Notes: a model not told the origin generated them from the letters alone. Counted from the first letter of the stretch, positions 38,250-47,719 are shown. The stretch: DNA of 64,000 nucleotides from Treponema sp. UBA1747 (GCA_002315375.1 DCHR01000006.1:1-64000), one strand, 5' to 3'. Program-made: numbers and translations.

Positions 38250-39468
38250 TGGTGCAATTTCACAGGACGAAATCGACGCTCTGCTTTCGGGCGTTTCAAT
38301 GGACGGATTGAACTCTTCCGGCCAGGTTTCAAGCGGGCCTTCAGTTCACATTGATGTGCCAACCCTTCAGGGGCTCGCAGACGAACTGAAGCCTAAACTG
38401 GAAGCAAATATCAATCAGTATACTAACTCTTCTTTCACTGCAGATAATCCTGTAGTTGAAATTCTGGACAGAGACAGAGTGCTTTCTCGTCTTCCAGAAG
38501 TTGTTATCGGTATTATGGCTGACTACAACGAAGGTCTGAAAGGTGATCACCTCTATCTTCTGGCTCCTGAATTTGCCCAGAAACTTTTCTCTCTGGTTAA
38601 TTCTGAAGAAGTAACAGAAGTTGATGATATGGTTCTTTCTGTTGTTTCTGAAATTATCGCTACACATGTTAGCGCTCAGATAAACAGCCTTGATGCAACA
38701 GGCAAACTTCCTGGTCTTGCTTACGCAACTCCTGAATGTGTAAATGAACCAAAAGCTATGGTTCGTTTCCCACAGGGCGAATTCGCACTGTGTACATATC
38801 CTCTCACATTGAATGGTGAAGCATTTACTTTATGGGAATGTATCGGTGGTGATATTGCTGAAAAAATGTGCAATGCACTCGGTGGCGGAAGTGATGATCT
38901 GACTGCTTCTATCGATCTTGGTTCATTGGGAGCTCCAGCAGGTGGTGCAAATATGGGTATGGGTGCCCAGCAGATGAATCCACAGGCCATGGGCGGAATG
39001 GGCATGCAGCCACAGATGAACATGGGCATGGGAATGCCTCAGATGGGAATGGGCATGCAGCCACAGATGAATATGGGTATGGGAATGCCTCAGATGGGTA
39101 TGGGTATGCAGCCACAGATGAACATGGGTATGAATATGGGAATGAATGTACCTAATGTTCAGTCTCTGCAGTATCCAAATCTTCAGGGTAATTTCGGTGC
39201 CAGCGAATCAGGAAATATCGGTCTTATCATGGACGTTCTCATGGAAATGACCGTAGAACTGGGACGCACAAAGAAATCAATCAAAGAAATTCTTGGAATG
39301 GGTGAAGGTACAATCATCGAGCTTGAAAAACTTGCCGGTGAACCTGTAGACATTCTTGTAAACCATAAACAGATTGCCAAAGGGGAAGTTGTAGTTATCG
39401 ATGAAAACTTTGGTGTTCGTGTAACAGAAATTCTTTCTCCAATGGAAAGAGTTTCAGATGTTCACTAA
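38242..39468 (+). CDS. fliY: Flagellar motor switch protein FliY/FliN with Met-rich linker
   Basis: The start is the ATG at 38242 because AAGGAG is well spaced for it; an ATG nine bases upstream directly follows the same site. The 408-residue protein has a second CheY-binding-like motif AISQDEIDALLSG, a CheC-like domain (about 25-215), then a low-complexity Met/Gly/Gln/Pro linker (roughly 235-305) made by 51-bp tandem repeats. It ends with the FliN SpoA domain (MDVLMEMTVELGRTKKSIKEIL, GEVVVIDENFGVRVTEIL). It overlaps fliM by 8 bp. Confidence 0.96.
   Translation: MSDGAISQDEIDALLSGVSMDGLNSSGQVSSGPSVHIDVPTLQGLADELKPKLEANINQYTNSSFTADNPVVEILDRDRVLSRLPEVVIGIMADYNEGLKGDHLYLLAPEFAQKLFSLVNSEEVTEVDDMVLSVVSEIIATHVSAQINSLDATGKLPGLAYATPECVNEPKAMVRFPQGEFALCTYPLTLNGEAFTLWECIGGDIAEKMCNALGGGSDDLTASIDLGSLGAPAGGANMGMGAQQMNPQAMGGMGMQPQMNMGMGMPQMGMGMQPQMNMGMGMPQMGMGMQPQMNMGMNMGMNVPNVQSLQYPNLQGNFGASESGNIGLIMDVLMEMTVELGRTKKSIKEILGMGEGTIIELEKLAGEPVDILVNHKQIAKGEVVVIDENFGVRVTEILSPMERVSDVH
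39000..39140 (+). repeat. 51-bp tandem repeat inside fliY
   Basis: Copies begin at 39000, 39051 and 39102 (the last partial). Each encodes a 17-residue unit of the type MGMQPQMNMGMGMPQMG. Copies differ mostly at third codon positions (GGC/GGT, AAC/AAT), so the peptide is kept. It forms a flexible, Met-rich hinge before the C-terminal SpoA domain. Confidence 0.85.
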
Positions 39469-39483
39469 TCTGAATTAAAACAG

Positions 39484-39523
39484 ATACCGGTGCCGAAGTG
39501 GGGACTTCTGCCCGGTATTTTTA
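39484..39523 (+). terminator. Internal terminator/attenuator between fliY and fliO
   Basis: ATACCGGtGCCGAAGT and ACTTCTGCcCGGTAT pair imperfectly, with CGGTATTTTT as end. It lies 15 bp after fliY inside the motility operon. It may lower expression of export-apparatus genes relative to switch genes. Confidence 0.55.
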
Positions 39524-39570
39524 TATAGCTTTAAAAAGCAAAAAATTTTTCTTCTGGGTGGGATAGAAAA

Positions 39571-40233
39571 ATGGTTTTCTCAAAAAAAAGTTTTTTTCTT
39601 TTTGTTTTATTTTCATTAACATTTTCATTTCTCTTTGGACAGAATGCGTTAAATTCTGCCGGTGGTTCTGCTTCGACCAGCGAAACTGAAATAACTCTTT
39701 CTATTCCTGATTCGAATGCTGAAACAAGCCTTGCTTTTTCTGAAACCGGCAGCAAATCTTCTGTCTGGCCATTTATTAAAATGATTCTCGTCCTTCTTCT
39801 TGTTGTTGCTGCAATATACGGACTTCTTTATTTTCTTAAGCGCCGTGGTAATGGTGTTAAATCTGAAGATGAGTTTCTGCGAAGGGTTGCTTATTTGAAC
39901 CTGGGGCAGGGAAAGTCTGTTGAGGTTGTTACTCTTGTGGACAGGGGAGCATACCTTCTGGGGGTAACAGAAGGGGGAATAAACCTTATTGCCGAAGTTA
40001 AGGATGAAGAACTGATTCAGGCAATGAATCTGTATGCTGACAAAAAAAGCAATTCATCAAAACCTAAAAACTTTGCTGATGTACTGGACCTGTTTATGCC
40101 TGGCGGACCGAGAGAAAATAATGCATCTGAAAGAAAAAGCGGACGTAATTCAACAAATGTTTTTTCAGCCGGTGAACAGGATATGGACCAGTTGTTCCAG
40201 GCCTCTGCAAACCGTTTGAACGAGAATGAGTAG
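39571..40233 (+). CDS. fliO: Flagellar export gate assembly protein FliO (FliZ)
   Basis: FliO helps assemble FliP in the export gate. The 220-residue product has a predicted signal peptide (MVFSKKSFFLFVLFSLTFSFLFGQ), a Ser/Thr-rich periplasmic part, a membrane segment near 65-85 (FIKMILVLLLVVAAIYGLLYFL), and a cytoplasmic domain with SVEVVTLVDRGAYLLGVTEGGINLIAEV, typical of FliO. The tail is disordered. The position before fliP supports the call. GGGTGGG is the ribosome binding site. Confidence 0.88.
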   Translation: MVFSKKSFFLFVLFSLTFSFLFGQNALNSAGGSASTSETEITLSIPDSNAETSLAFSETGSKSSVWPFIKMILVLLLVVAAIYGLLYFLKRRGNGVKSEDEFLRRVAYLNLGQGKSVEVVTLVDRGAYLLGVTEGGINLIAEVKDEELIQAMNLYADKKSNSSKPKNFADVLDLFMPGGPRENNASERKSGRNSTNVFSAGEQDMDQLFQASANRLNENE

Positions 40234-40241
40234 GTGAGCTG

Positions 40242-41060
40242 ATGAAAAAGAATTACTTGAAAAAAATTATTATTGTTTTTCTTCTTGCTTTTACCGTAAT
40301 AAATCTTTCGGCACAGAGTTTTCCTCAGGGCTCTACCCGTGGAACTACCGAAATGAGCCGTAATGTTACACAGCCCGTTGTTCCTAATGTTTCTGTTCAG
40401 ATAACCCAGCCACAGACAGGAAATGAGGTGGCTTTCTCTGTAAGACTTCTTCTGATTCTTACGGTTCTTACAATTGCACCAAGTCTTCTTCTTCTGGTTA
40501 CCTGTTTCCTCCGTTTTTCTATTGTCCTGGACTTTATTAAACGTGCTCTTTCTCTGCAGCAGGTTCCTCCTACAGCAGTTTTGAATGGTATCGCTCTTTT
40601 CATGACTCTTTTTGTAATGTGGCCTACATTTACCACAATATATGAAAAGTCTTATAAGCCTTTGAACGATGGACAGATCGGAATCGAAGAAGCTTTCAAG
40701 GAAGCAGAAGCACCGGTCAGAATGTTTATGTATTCCCAGATGTCAGAAGATCCAACCTATATCGGGACTTTTATGAATATGGCCAAAATGGATAAACCAC
40801 AGACTCTGGCTGATGTTCCAACATATATTCTGATTCCTGCTTATATTCTTCATGAACTGACAGCAGCTTTCAAAATAGGTATTCTTCTGTATATTCCGTT
40901 TATCATCATCGATATGGTCGTAGCAAGTATCCTTATGTCTATGGGAATGATGATGCTTCCTCCAGTCCAGATTTCCATGCCGTTTAAACTGATTCTCTTT
41001 GTTCTGGTTGATGGATGGGGTCTTCTTACAAACCAGTTGTTCCTTTCGGTAATTCACTAG
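40242..41060 (+). CDS. fliP: Flagellar export protein FliP
   Basis: FliP forms the pentameric core of the export gate. The 272-residue protein has a signal peptide (MKKNYLKKIIIVFLLAFTVINLSAQ), then LLLILTVLTIAPSLLLLVTCFLRFSIVLDFIKRAL, QQVPPTAVLNGIALFMTLFVMWP, and the C-terminal VASILMSMGMMMLPPVQISMPFKLILFVLVDGW, signature FliP sequence. Four membrane segments are expected. Confidence 0.97.
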   Translation: MKKNYLKKIIIVFLLAFTVINLSAQSFPQGSTRGTTEMSRNVTQPVVPNVSVQITQPQTGNEVAFSVRLLLILTVLTIAPSLLLLVTCFLRFSIVLDFIKRALSLQQVPPTAVLNGIALFMTLFVMWPTFTTIYEKSYKPLNDGQIGIEEAFKEAEAPVRMFMYSQMSEDPTYIGTFMNMAKMDKPQTLADVPTYILIPAYILHELTAAFKIGILLYIPFIIIDMVVASILMSMGMMMLPPVQISMPFKLILFVLVDGWGLLTNQLFLSVIH

Positions 41061-41069
41061 GAGTTGTAA

Positions 41070-41339
41070 ATGAGTACAGGTCAAATTGTTGGATTAATGC
41101 GGGGCGGAATTACTCAGGTTATTGAACTTATAGCCCCATGTCTTATAGCTGCTCTGATTGTAGGTCTTGTAGTAGCAATTTTCCAGGCAGTTACTTCAAT
41201 TCAGGAACAGACATTAACTTTTCTCCCGAAACTGATAACAATTCTTATTGTTCTTGCTCTTTTGGGCGGACTGATGTTTTCAAATCTTGGTCAGTATACG
41301 ATCAACTTGTTTTCCCGTATCCCGGATTTTGCAAAATAG
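41070..41339 (+). CDS. fliQ: Flagellar export protein FliQ
   Basis: This 89-residue protein has two membrane helices, VIELIAPCLIAALIVGLVVAIFQAVTSIQEQTLTFLPKLITILIVLALLG, the standard FliQ sequence. It packs around FliP in the export gate. It follows fliP by 9 bp. Confidence 0.97.
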   Translation: MSTGQIVGLMRGGITQVIELIAPCLIAALIVGLVVAIFQAVTSIQEQTLTFLPKLITILIVLALLGGLMFSNLGQYTINLFSRIPDFAK

Positions 41340-41357
41340 AAAAAATAAAAAGTAAAT

Positions 41358-42164
41358 ATGCTGGATTTTATTTTAGACAGAGCACCGTTTTTCTTACTGG
41401 TATATGCCAGATGTTTTACTTTGCTTTTAACTCTTCCTCTGTTTTCTATGCGTTCGGTTCCGCGCAGGGCAAAACTCGCTTTGTCTTTTTACATGGCCTT
41501 TCTGATGCTTCCTGTGGCAGACAGTTCAGCTTATGCAGCAATAATCGGGTCTGACCAGAGTTTTTCGCTTTTATTTTTATTGCTGATTCTTGGGGAAGGC
41601 CTTATCGGGATTATTATGGGGTTTTATATCCAGATTATTTTTGCAGCCTTCAGTACCGCCGGTCAGTTTTTTGCTTTTCAGATGGGATTCAGTGCGGCCT
41701 CGGCATATGATGCCTTGAGTCAGGTTGAAAACCCGCTCATGGGACAGTTTTTGAACTTTGTCGCCATGCTTATTTTTATGCAGAATAAATGGTTTCAGAA
41801 GCTTTTTATCGGTGGCCTGATGAAAAGCTATGAAGCCTTAAATGCTCTTTCTATTGTAAACGGTACTGAAACAATTGCACGTTTTATGCTGAAAGGGCTT
41901 TCAAATCTTTTTGCCGATGCCCTGATTATTGCTTTGCCTGTAATGGGGACACTTTTGCTGGTTTCGGTTGCTACCGGTCTTTTAAGTAAGGCCGCTCCGC
42001 AGATGAACCTTCTTTCTGAAGGTTTCCCGATTATGATTCTTCTGGCTTTTTTCCTCATTTTGAGCATGCTGCCTTCAATGACAGATTTCTTTATTCGTGC
42101 TTTTGATGACGGATTTGCAAGCCTAATGGGCTTTTTCTCTTCAGTAGGAAAGGTTACCCCGTAA
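41358..42164 (+). CDS. fliR: Flagellar export protein FliR
   Basis: This 268-residue integral membrane protein with six or so segments begins LDFILDRAPFFLLVYARCFTLLLTLPLFSMRSVPRRAKLALSF. It includes GEGLIGIIMGFYIQIIFAAFSTAGQFFAFQMGFSAASAYDALSQ, the characteristic FliR core, and closes the export gate helix. In some species FliR is fused to FlhB; here they are separate and 12 bp apart. Confidence 0.96.
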   Translation: MLDFILDRAPFFLLVYARCFTLLLTLPLFSMRSVPRRAKLALSFYMAFLMLPVADSSAYAAIIGSDQSFSLLFLLLILGEGLIGIIMGFYIQIIFAAFSTAGQFFAFQMGFSAASAYDALSQVENPLMGQFLNFVAMLIFMQNKWFQKLFIGGLMKSYEALNALSIVNGTETIARFMLKGLSNLFADALIIALPVMGTLLLVSVATGLLSKAAPQMNLLSEGFPIMILLAFFLILSMLPSMTDFFIRAFDDGFASLMGFFSSVGKVTP

Positions 42165-42176
42165 GGAGACTGACAG

Positions 42177-43241
42177 ATGGCAGCAGAAGAAGAGGGAAGA
42201 ACCGAGGAACCGTCGGAGTTCAAGCTTGAAAAGGCTCGTAAAGAAGGAAGAGTTGCAAAAACCCAGGAACTGGCGGGAAGCCTTGTTCTGCTTCTTTCTG
42301 TTCTGCTTCTCCTGGTTCTGGGAAAATCTATTTTTTCGTCCTGTGCAGAGTTAATGAAGTTTTATTTCAGTCATTCTGCAGATAAAGAAATACAGGGCGG
42401 TACACTTTTTTATGCTTTTATCAATTTCTTTCTCAGGATAGTCCTGCCTATGGGAGTTATTTCTCTGGTTGGTGCCTTAATGGGAAACCTGATTCAGACA
42501 AAAGGTTTTCTTTTCAGCTGGAAACCCATTGAACCAAAATTTTCCAAAATACTTCCGAAATTCGGGGAATATTTCCGCCGTACAATCGGTTCCTTACAGG
42601 GACTTTTCAATATTGCCAAATCTCTTGGAAAAGTTACGATTATCGTTCTGATTGCTTATATGCTTATCCGCAGAAATATGTGGGATATTATCGAAACAAT
42701 TTCAACGGGAAGCATTATTAATGCCCTGCAAAAAGTTTCTGTTACAGCTGCAGAGCTGATTATTATCGTTGCCGTTATTTTTGTCTGTATCGCAATTCCT
42801 GATTATTTTGTTCAGAAGCATGAATTCATGGAAAGTATGAAAATGACAAAACAGGAAGTAAAGGAAGAAATCAAGGAAATGGAAGGAGATCCTCAGACAA
42901 AGGCTCAGCTCAGAAGCATGCAGCAGGAAATCCTTAAGCAGAACATTCCGAAAGCCGTAAAAGAATCCAATGTAGTTATTACCAACCCAACCCATTTCTC
43001 TGTCGCCCTGAAATATGATGCTGCCGCAGGAAACGATGCTCCTGTTGTAAATGCAAAAGGTATGGATAACGAAGCTTTTGTTATCCGAAGAATTGCAACA
43101 GAAAATAATATTCCTCTTGTAGAAAATAAACCTCTGGCCCGTGACCTTTATCATAATATTGATGTAGGACAGGAGGTTCCTGAAGTTTACTGGAATACTA
43201 TTGCAATCATTTACTCTCAGCTTGAAAAAAATAAAGGTTAA
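42177..43241 (+). CDS. flhB: Flagellar export switch protein FlhB
   Basis: FlhB changes export specificity after self-cleavage. The 354-residue protein has the N-terminal EEGRTEEPSEFKLEKARKEGRVAKTQEL, four membrane segments, and the cytoplasmic domain with the self-cleavage motif in VVITNPTHFSVALKYD (Asn-Pro near residue 269-270). It ends with VENKPLARDLYHNIDVGQEVPEVYW. All expected functional residues are present. Confidence 0.97.
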   Translation: MAAEEEGRTEEPSEFKLEKARKEGRVAKTQELAGSLVLLLSVLLLLVLGKSIFSSCAELMKFYFSHSADKEIQGGTLFYAFINFFLRIVLPMGVISLVGALMGNLIQTKGFLFSWKPIEPKFSKILPKFGEYFRRTIGSLQGLFNIAKSLGKVTIIVLIAYMLIRRNMWDIIETISTGSIINALQKVSVTAAELIIIVAVIFVCIAIPDYFVQKHEFMESMKMTKQEVKEEIKEMEGDPQTKAQLRSMQQEILKQNIPKAVKESNVVITNPTHFSVALKYDAAAGNDAPVVNAKGMDNEAFVIRRIATENNIPLVENKPLARDLYHNIDVGQEVPEVYWNTIAIIYSQLEKNKG

Positions 43242-43261
43242 AATATATAAGAAGATAATTG

Positions 43262-43290
43262 TTGAAAATTTATCGATATCAAGGTAAAAT
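43262..43290 (+). promoter_or_regulatory. Internal promoter before flhA
   Basis: TTGAAA (43262-43267) and TAAAAT (43285-43290) with exactly 17 bp between them, in the 111-bp gap before flhA. It can add vegetative expression of flhA-flhF-flhG. Confidence 0.55.
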
Positions 43291-43352
43291 TAAATACTAA
43301 TATCTCAAAAATTTCTAATACTTGAAAAAGTTTTGCTTTGGGTGGGGGCTTA

Positions 43353-45503
43353 ATGGCAAACGAAAATCGAGTCGTTGACCGTATTTTAAATTTCTTAAAA
43401 CAGAGTTACATGGGCGTCGCTGCCATCTTTATAATCATTTTTATGATTATACCTGTACCAAAGGTATTGGTAGACGTCATGATGGTTCTGAACCTGTCTC
43501 TTTGTATCATTGTCCTTCTGACAGTTATTACAATCCCCCGTGCCGCAGATTTTGAATCATTCCCCCGAATCATTCTGTTTCAGACAATGTTTGGTCTGGG
43601 ATTAAATATTTCCTCAACACGACTTATCCTTACCGGAGATATTATTACCCGCGGTAACCGTATTGAAATGCCGGGACAGAGTAATATGGTCCAGGCTTTC
43701 GCAAAAATCGTTACAGGAAACAATATCGTTATTGGTTTCGTAATTTTCGTTATTCTGATTGTTGTTCAGGTAATCGTTATTACAAAAGGTGCTACACGTA
43801 TTTCCGAAGTTTCTGCACGATTTACTCTGGATTCCATGCAGCCAAAATTATTCGACGTTGACAACCGTTTGAATTCCGGTGCAATTTCCGATGAGGAAGC
43901 ACAGGAACTTAAAGCTCAGATTCGTCGTGAAATTGACTTCTATTCAACAATGGATGGTGCGTCGAAGTTCGTTTCCGGAAACGTAAAGGCTGGTATCGTC
44001 ATTACCGTAGTAAACCTTCTTGGTGGATTTATTATCGGAATGGTAATGAAAGGAATGCCTTTTGACAAAGCTCTTTCTTCATATTCATCACTGACAATTG
44101 GTGACGGACTTTTGTCCCAGCTGCCTGCTATGATGATTTCTTTCGCTACAGGTATTCTGGTTACCGGTACAAAAACCGACGACAATCTTGCTCAGCAGGT
44201 TATCAACGATTTCAGCCGTGCCGGAGGAAACTACCAGATTCTTGGCGGAGTTCTTATTGCATTGGGATTCGGCCTCGGACTTATGGCTAAAGATTATACA
44301 CTTCTTTTCATGCTGGTTATTTTCGGTGTTGCATTTATTTTTGTGGGCGGAAAGATGAACAAAAGCAACCAGAAAAAAGAAGAAAAGAAAAAAGCCCAGA
44401 GCCAGAAAGAATCGGGAGAAAGCGGAACACCTTCTGCCGCAAAACAGGATTATCCTTTGCTGGATCCTCTTTCAATTGAACTTGGTTTTGCTCTGATTCC
44501 TCTGGTTGATAAAGAAAAAGGCGCAGAACTTACAGGACGTATTGCAAATATCCGTATGGAAGCTGCCAATGATATGGGACTTATTGTTCCGAATATTCAT
44601 ATTCAGGATAACATGACCCTGGATCCTAATGAATATGTTTTCAAGATTCATGGAATCGAAGCCGGCCGTGCATCAATCAAACTTGGTTATTACATGGCAA
44701 TCAATACAAGCGGAATGCCATTGGCTGATATTTCCGGAGAAAGAACAACCGATCCAACTTTCGGACTTGATGCAATATGGGTAAGTGAAGAGAAACGTGC
44801 TGATGCTGAAGAAGCAGGATACACACTCTGTGATCCTTCAACAGTAATGGCAACTCATATTACTGAACTTATTCGTGCTAATGCTGATATTATTCTTGGA
44901 AGCGAAGAAGTAAAGAAGATGATGGATAAAGCAACAGAAAGATATCCTGTTCTTGTTCGCGAAGTTCTGGACAATGCAAAAATGTCTTACGGCCAGATTG
45001 AACGAATTCTTAAAAATCTTCTTGCAGAACGGGTTTCAATTCGTGGAATCGAAACAATTCTTTCTGCAATTTCCGATTATGCTCCAGTTTCAAAAGATAT
45101 CTGGTTCCTTACACAGAAAGTCAGAGAAGCTTTGGGACTTCAGATTTGTAAACAGTATGCAGACAGAAATAATAAACTTTATGTAATGGTTCTTTCTCAG
45201 AATCTTACAGAAATGGTTATGAATCATGCACTTTATCAGAATGATGGTTCCAAACCGATGGTAGCTCTGGATCCTGTGGACGGAAGAAAATGGAAGAGCT
45301 GTATTTCGGCAGCTCTTGCACAGTTCCAGAATATGATACCGATTATTTTATGTGCTCCGGATGCAAGACAGCTTGTAAGATCTCTTGTTGAAATTGATAT
45401 GCCGGGTACAGTTGTAATTTCAACAAATGAATTGTTCAATGCAGGTAAAAAAGTTCAGGTTGAAGTAATTGGCGAAATTGCTGAATCTAAAGAGGGAATG
45501 TAA
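43353..45503 (+). CDS. flhA: Flagellar export protein FlhA
   Basis: The start is the ATG at 43353 (MANENRVVDRIL), next to GGGTGGGGG; a TTG at 43338 is a less likely start. The 716-residue protein has eight membrane segments (from YMGVAAIFIIIFMIIPVPKVLVDVMMVLNLSLCIIVLLTVI), the conserved FHIPEP-like loop PRIILFQTMFGLGLNISSTRLIL, and a cytoplasmic ring domain of about 370 residues (DYPLLDPLSIELGFALIPLVD onward). It forms the export gate's nonameric ring. It is followed two bases later by flhF. Confidence 0.97.
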   Translation: MANENRVVDRILNFLKQSYMGVAAIFIIIFMIIPVPKVLVDVMMVLNLSLCIIVLLTVITIPRAADFESFPRIILFQTMFGLGLNISSTRLILTGDIITRGNRIEMPGQSNMVQAFAKIVTGNNIVIGFVIFVILIVVQVIVITKGATRISEVSARFTLDSMQPKLFDVDNRLNSGAISDEEAQELKAQIRREIDFYSTMDGASKFVSGNVKAGIVITVVNLLGGFIIGMVMKGMPFDKALSSYSSLTIGDGLLSQLPAMMISFATGILVTGTKTDDNLAQQVINDFSRAGGNYQILGGVLIALGFGLGLMAKDYTLLFMLVIFGVAFIFVGGKMNKSNQKKEEKKKAQSQKESGESGTPSAAKQDYPLLDPLSIELGFALIPLVDKEKGAELTGRIANIRMEAANDMGLIVPNIHIQDNMTLDPNEYVFKIHGIEAGRASIKLGYYMAINTSGMPLADISGERTTDPTFGLDAIWVSEEKRADAEEAGYTLCDPSTVMATHITELIRANADIILGSEEVKKMMDKATERYPVLVREVLDNAKMSYGQIERILKNLLAERVSIRGIETILSAISDYAPVSKDIWFLTQKVREALGLQICKQYADRNNKLYVMVLSQNLTEMVMNHALYQNDGSKPMVALDPVDGRKWKSCISAALAQFQNMIPIILCAPDARQLVRSLVEIDMPGTVVISTNELFNAGKKVQVEVIGEIAESKEGM

Positions 45504-45505
45504 AA

Positions 45506-46786
45506 ATGGTGGGCGAAGAAGGAATCCAAAAATTAGTAAAAAATTCTCTGGATGATTGCAAAAAAGAACTTTTCAATACTTATGGTTACGATTACACAAT
45601 AATCCGTAACTATGAAGTGAAAAGACCCGGAGTTTTCGGAGTTTTTTCAAAACCACAGATGTGTGTCATGTATAAGGTAAAGCCTCGGGCTTCCCAGACA
45701 GTAAATCAGGTTTCTTCGGATATTTCATCCAACAGTGATTTTCTCAGACGTGTAGCTGAAAGTCAGATTCCTGATGATGAAGATGAACGTCTCCGTAAAA
45801 ACAGGGAACAGATTCTGGCTTCTCAGACAACAGTTCTTGTAAACGCTCAGATGAATCAGATGAACCAGGTTCAGGCAGCTCTTGAACAGATGCAGGAAAC
45901 AATTAATCGTAAACTCAGTTCAGGAAACGGAACAGAAAACGAAACTATTTCCCGTATTGAAGAACTCCTTTCAGAAAACGAATTTTCATTTTCTTATATA
46001 AATATGATTACTGATAAAATCAGAAAAACTTTTTCTCTCGAACAGCTTGAAGATTTTAATCTGGTTGAAAAAACAGTAATCGACTGGATTGGTGAATCTA
46101 TTCGTGTGGAACCTGCACAGCATATTCGTCCTCCAAAAGTAGTAATTATTGTCGGACCAACGGGAGTTGGAAAAACAACAACTCTGGTTAAGCTTGTTGC
46201 AAGAGACATGCTTTCTTACAGAAAAGAAGGCCGTCAGTTTGATGCCAGAATTATTACAACTGACTATACAAGGGTTGGCGCTCTGGAACAGCTGGAACGT
46301 TTCGGCGAAGCATTGCACCGCAAAATTGATAAAGCAGAAAATGTGGATGATTTGAAAGTTCTTTACGATGAATACAGACTTCATTGTGACGGAATCTTTA
46401 TTGATACTGGTGGATATAGTCCTAATGACAGCGTTCATATCGGAAAACTTAAGGAAGTTGTTTCTGTTCCGGGACTTACACCTCAGATTTACCTTGCATT
46501 TGATGCAAAAACAAAATGCAGCGATTTGAAAAACATCATGAATAATTATGATCCTTTTGCTTATGGATCTGTAATTGTCACAAAGTGTGATGAATCAAAG
46601 GTTTATGGAAATATTATCAGCAGTCTGTACGAAAAACAAAAATCAGTAGCTTATATTACAGACGGACAGAATGCTGCAAGAAATATTGAAAAAGCGGATC
46701 CCGTTTATTTCCTTGAAAGACTGACAGGATTTAATGTGGATATGAATCATATAAGAGAACATTTTACAAACAGTGAGGATAAATAA
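45506..46786 (+). CDS. flhF: Flagellar biosynthesis GTPase FlhF
   Basis: FlhF is an SRP-family GTPase that sets the polar site and number of flagella. The 426-residue protein has an N-terminal B domain with a Gln/Met-rich coiled segment (about 95-150), then the NG domain: VVIIVGPTGVGKTTTLVKLVAR (G1, about 212-233), ITTDYTRVGALEQLERFGEAL (G2/I-box), GIFIDTGGYSPND (G3) and VTKCDES (G4). In the G3 region the usual DTAG is DTGG. flhG follows two bases later. Confidence 0.96.
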   Translation: MVGEEGIQKLVKNSLDDCKKELFNTYGYDYTIIRNYEVKRPGVFGVFSKPQMCVMYKVKPRASQTVNQVSSDISSNSDFLRRVAESQIPDDEDERLRKNREQILASQTTVLVNAQMNQMNQVQAALEQMQETINRKLSSGNGTENETISRIEELLSENEFSFSYINMITDKIRKTFSLEQLEDFNLVEKTVIDWIGESIRVEPAQHIRPPKVVIIVGPTGVGKTTTLVKLVARDMLSYRKEGRQFDARIITTDYTRVGALEQLERFGEALHRKIDKAENVDDLKVLYDEYRLHCDGIFIDTGGYSPNDSVHIGKLKEVVSVPGLTPQIYLAFDAKTKCSDLKNIMNNYDPFAYGSVIVTKCDESKVYGNIISSLYEKQKSVAYITDGQNAARNIEKADPVYFLERLTGFNVDMNHIREHFTNSEDK

Positions 46787-46788
46787 TT

Positions 46789-47688
46789 ATGGAAGAACAG
46801 GCTGAAGAACTTAAAGAACTTATGAGAGATGAAGAAACTCCGACTGTTATTACTCCAATTCCGCGACCTGAAAAAGCAAATAGAAATACACGTATTATTG
46901 CCGTAACCAGTGGAAAGGGTGGTGTCGGCAAAACAAATATTTCCGTTAATATGGCAATTGCTTATGCCCAGCTTGGAAAAAAGGTAATCCTGATTGACGG
47001 TGACCTTGGAATGGCAAACGTAAACGTACTTTTGAATGTTGTTCCAAAGTACAACATGATGCATGTTATCAACCGCAAGAAGACAATGAAAGAAATTATT
47101 CTGGATACAGAATATGGAATTAAATTCATTGCCGGAGCAAATGGTTTTTCAAAAATTGCAAACCTTACTGTTGATGAACTGGATGATTTTGCAGCTCAGT
47201 TCAGTCAGCTTGGAAGTGCTGATATTATCATTATTGATACAGGTGCCGGAATTGCAGATAACGTTCAGCGCTTTGTAGCTTCTGCTGATGAAGTATTTGT
47301 TGTTACAACACCGGAGCCAACTGCAATTACTGATGCCTACGGAATGATAAAGGTTATTGTAACTGAAGTTGTAGACAGACCGATTGATCTGAAACTGATT
47401 GTAAACAGAGTTCATTCTGCTGATGAAGGAAAGAGAATTTCTGACCGTATTATTAATATTGCAGCTCAGTTCCTCAACCATAAAGTTGAATATCTTGGCT
47501 GTGTTTATGAAGATCAGACAGTTTCAACTTCTGTAATCAGACAGAAACCTTTTATCGTAGTAAGTCCTTCTTCAAAACCTGCAATGTGTCTTAAGCACAT
47601 CGTCGGAAAAATTGAAAAAACCGAACCGGAAACAAATGAGGGTGTATCAAGCTTCCTTAAGAAATTTATTGGAAGAAAAGGTAAATAG
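46789..47688 (+). CDS. flhG: Flagellar number regulator FlhG (MinD-like ATPase)
   Basis: This 299-residue MinD/ParA-family ATPase has the deviant Walker A IIAVTSGKGGVGKTNISVNMAIAYAQLGKKVILIDGDLGMANVNVLL (about 34-80), DIIIIDTGAGIADNVQRFV, and a C-terminal amphipathic tail SSFLKKFIGRKGK likely to bind membrane. FlhG limits flagellar number and pairs with FlhF. Another short reading frame starts at the base after its stop (see next entries). Confidence 0.95.
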   Translation: MEEQAEELKELMRDEETPTVITPIPRPEKANRNTRIIAVTSGKGGVGKTNISVNMAIAYAQLGKKVILIDGDLGMANVNVLLNVVPKYNMMHVINRKKTMKEIILDTEYGIKFIAGANGFSKIANLTVDELDDFAAQFSQLGSADIIIIDTGAGIADNVQRFVASADEVFVVTTPEPTAITDAYGMIKVIVTEVVDRPIDLKLIVNRVHSADEGKRISDRIINIAAQFLNHKVEYLGCVYEDQTVSTSVIRQKPFIVVSPSSKPAMCLKHIVGKIEKTEPETNEGVSSFLKKFIGRKGK

Positions 47689-47697
47689 ATGTATAAT
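47669..47697 (+). promoter_or_regulatory. Internal promoter at the end of flhG
   Basis: TTGGAA (47669-47674), 17 bp and perfect TATAAT (47692-47697). Expected transcription would start near 47704, just before GGGAGG of the next gene. Confidence 0.5.
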
Positions 47698-47719
47698 AGT
47701 AGGATAAGGGAGGCGGAAA

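Noticed and set aside
39000..39140. Short regular repeats considered as a CRISPR array
   Set aside because: They are a 51-bp in-frame tandem repeat inside fliY without unique spacers.
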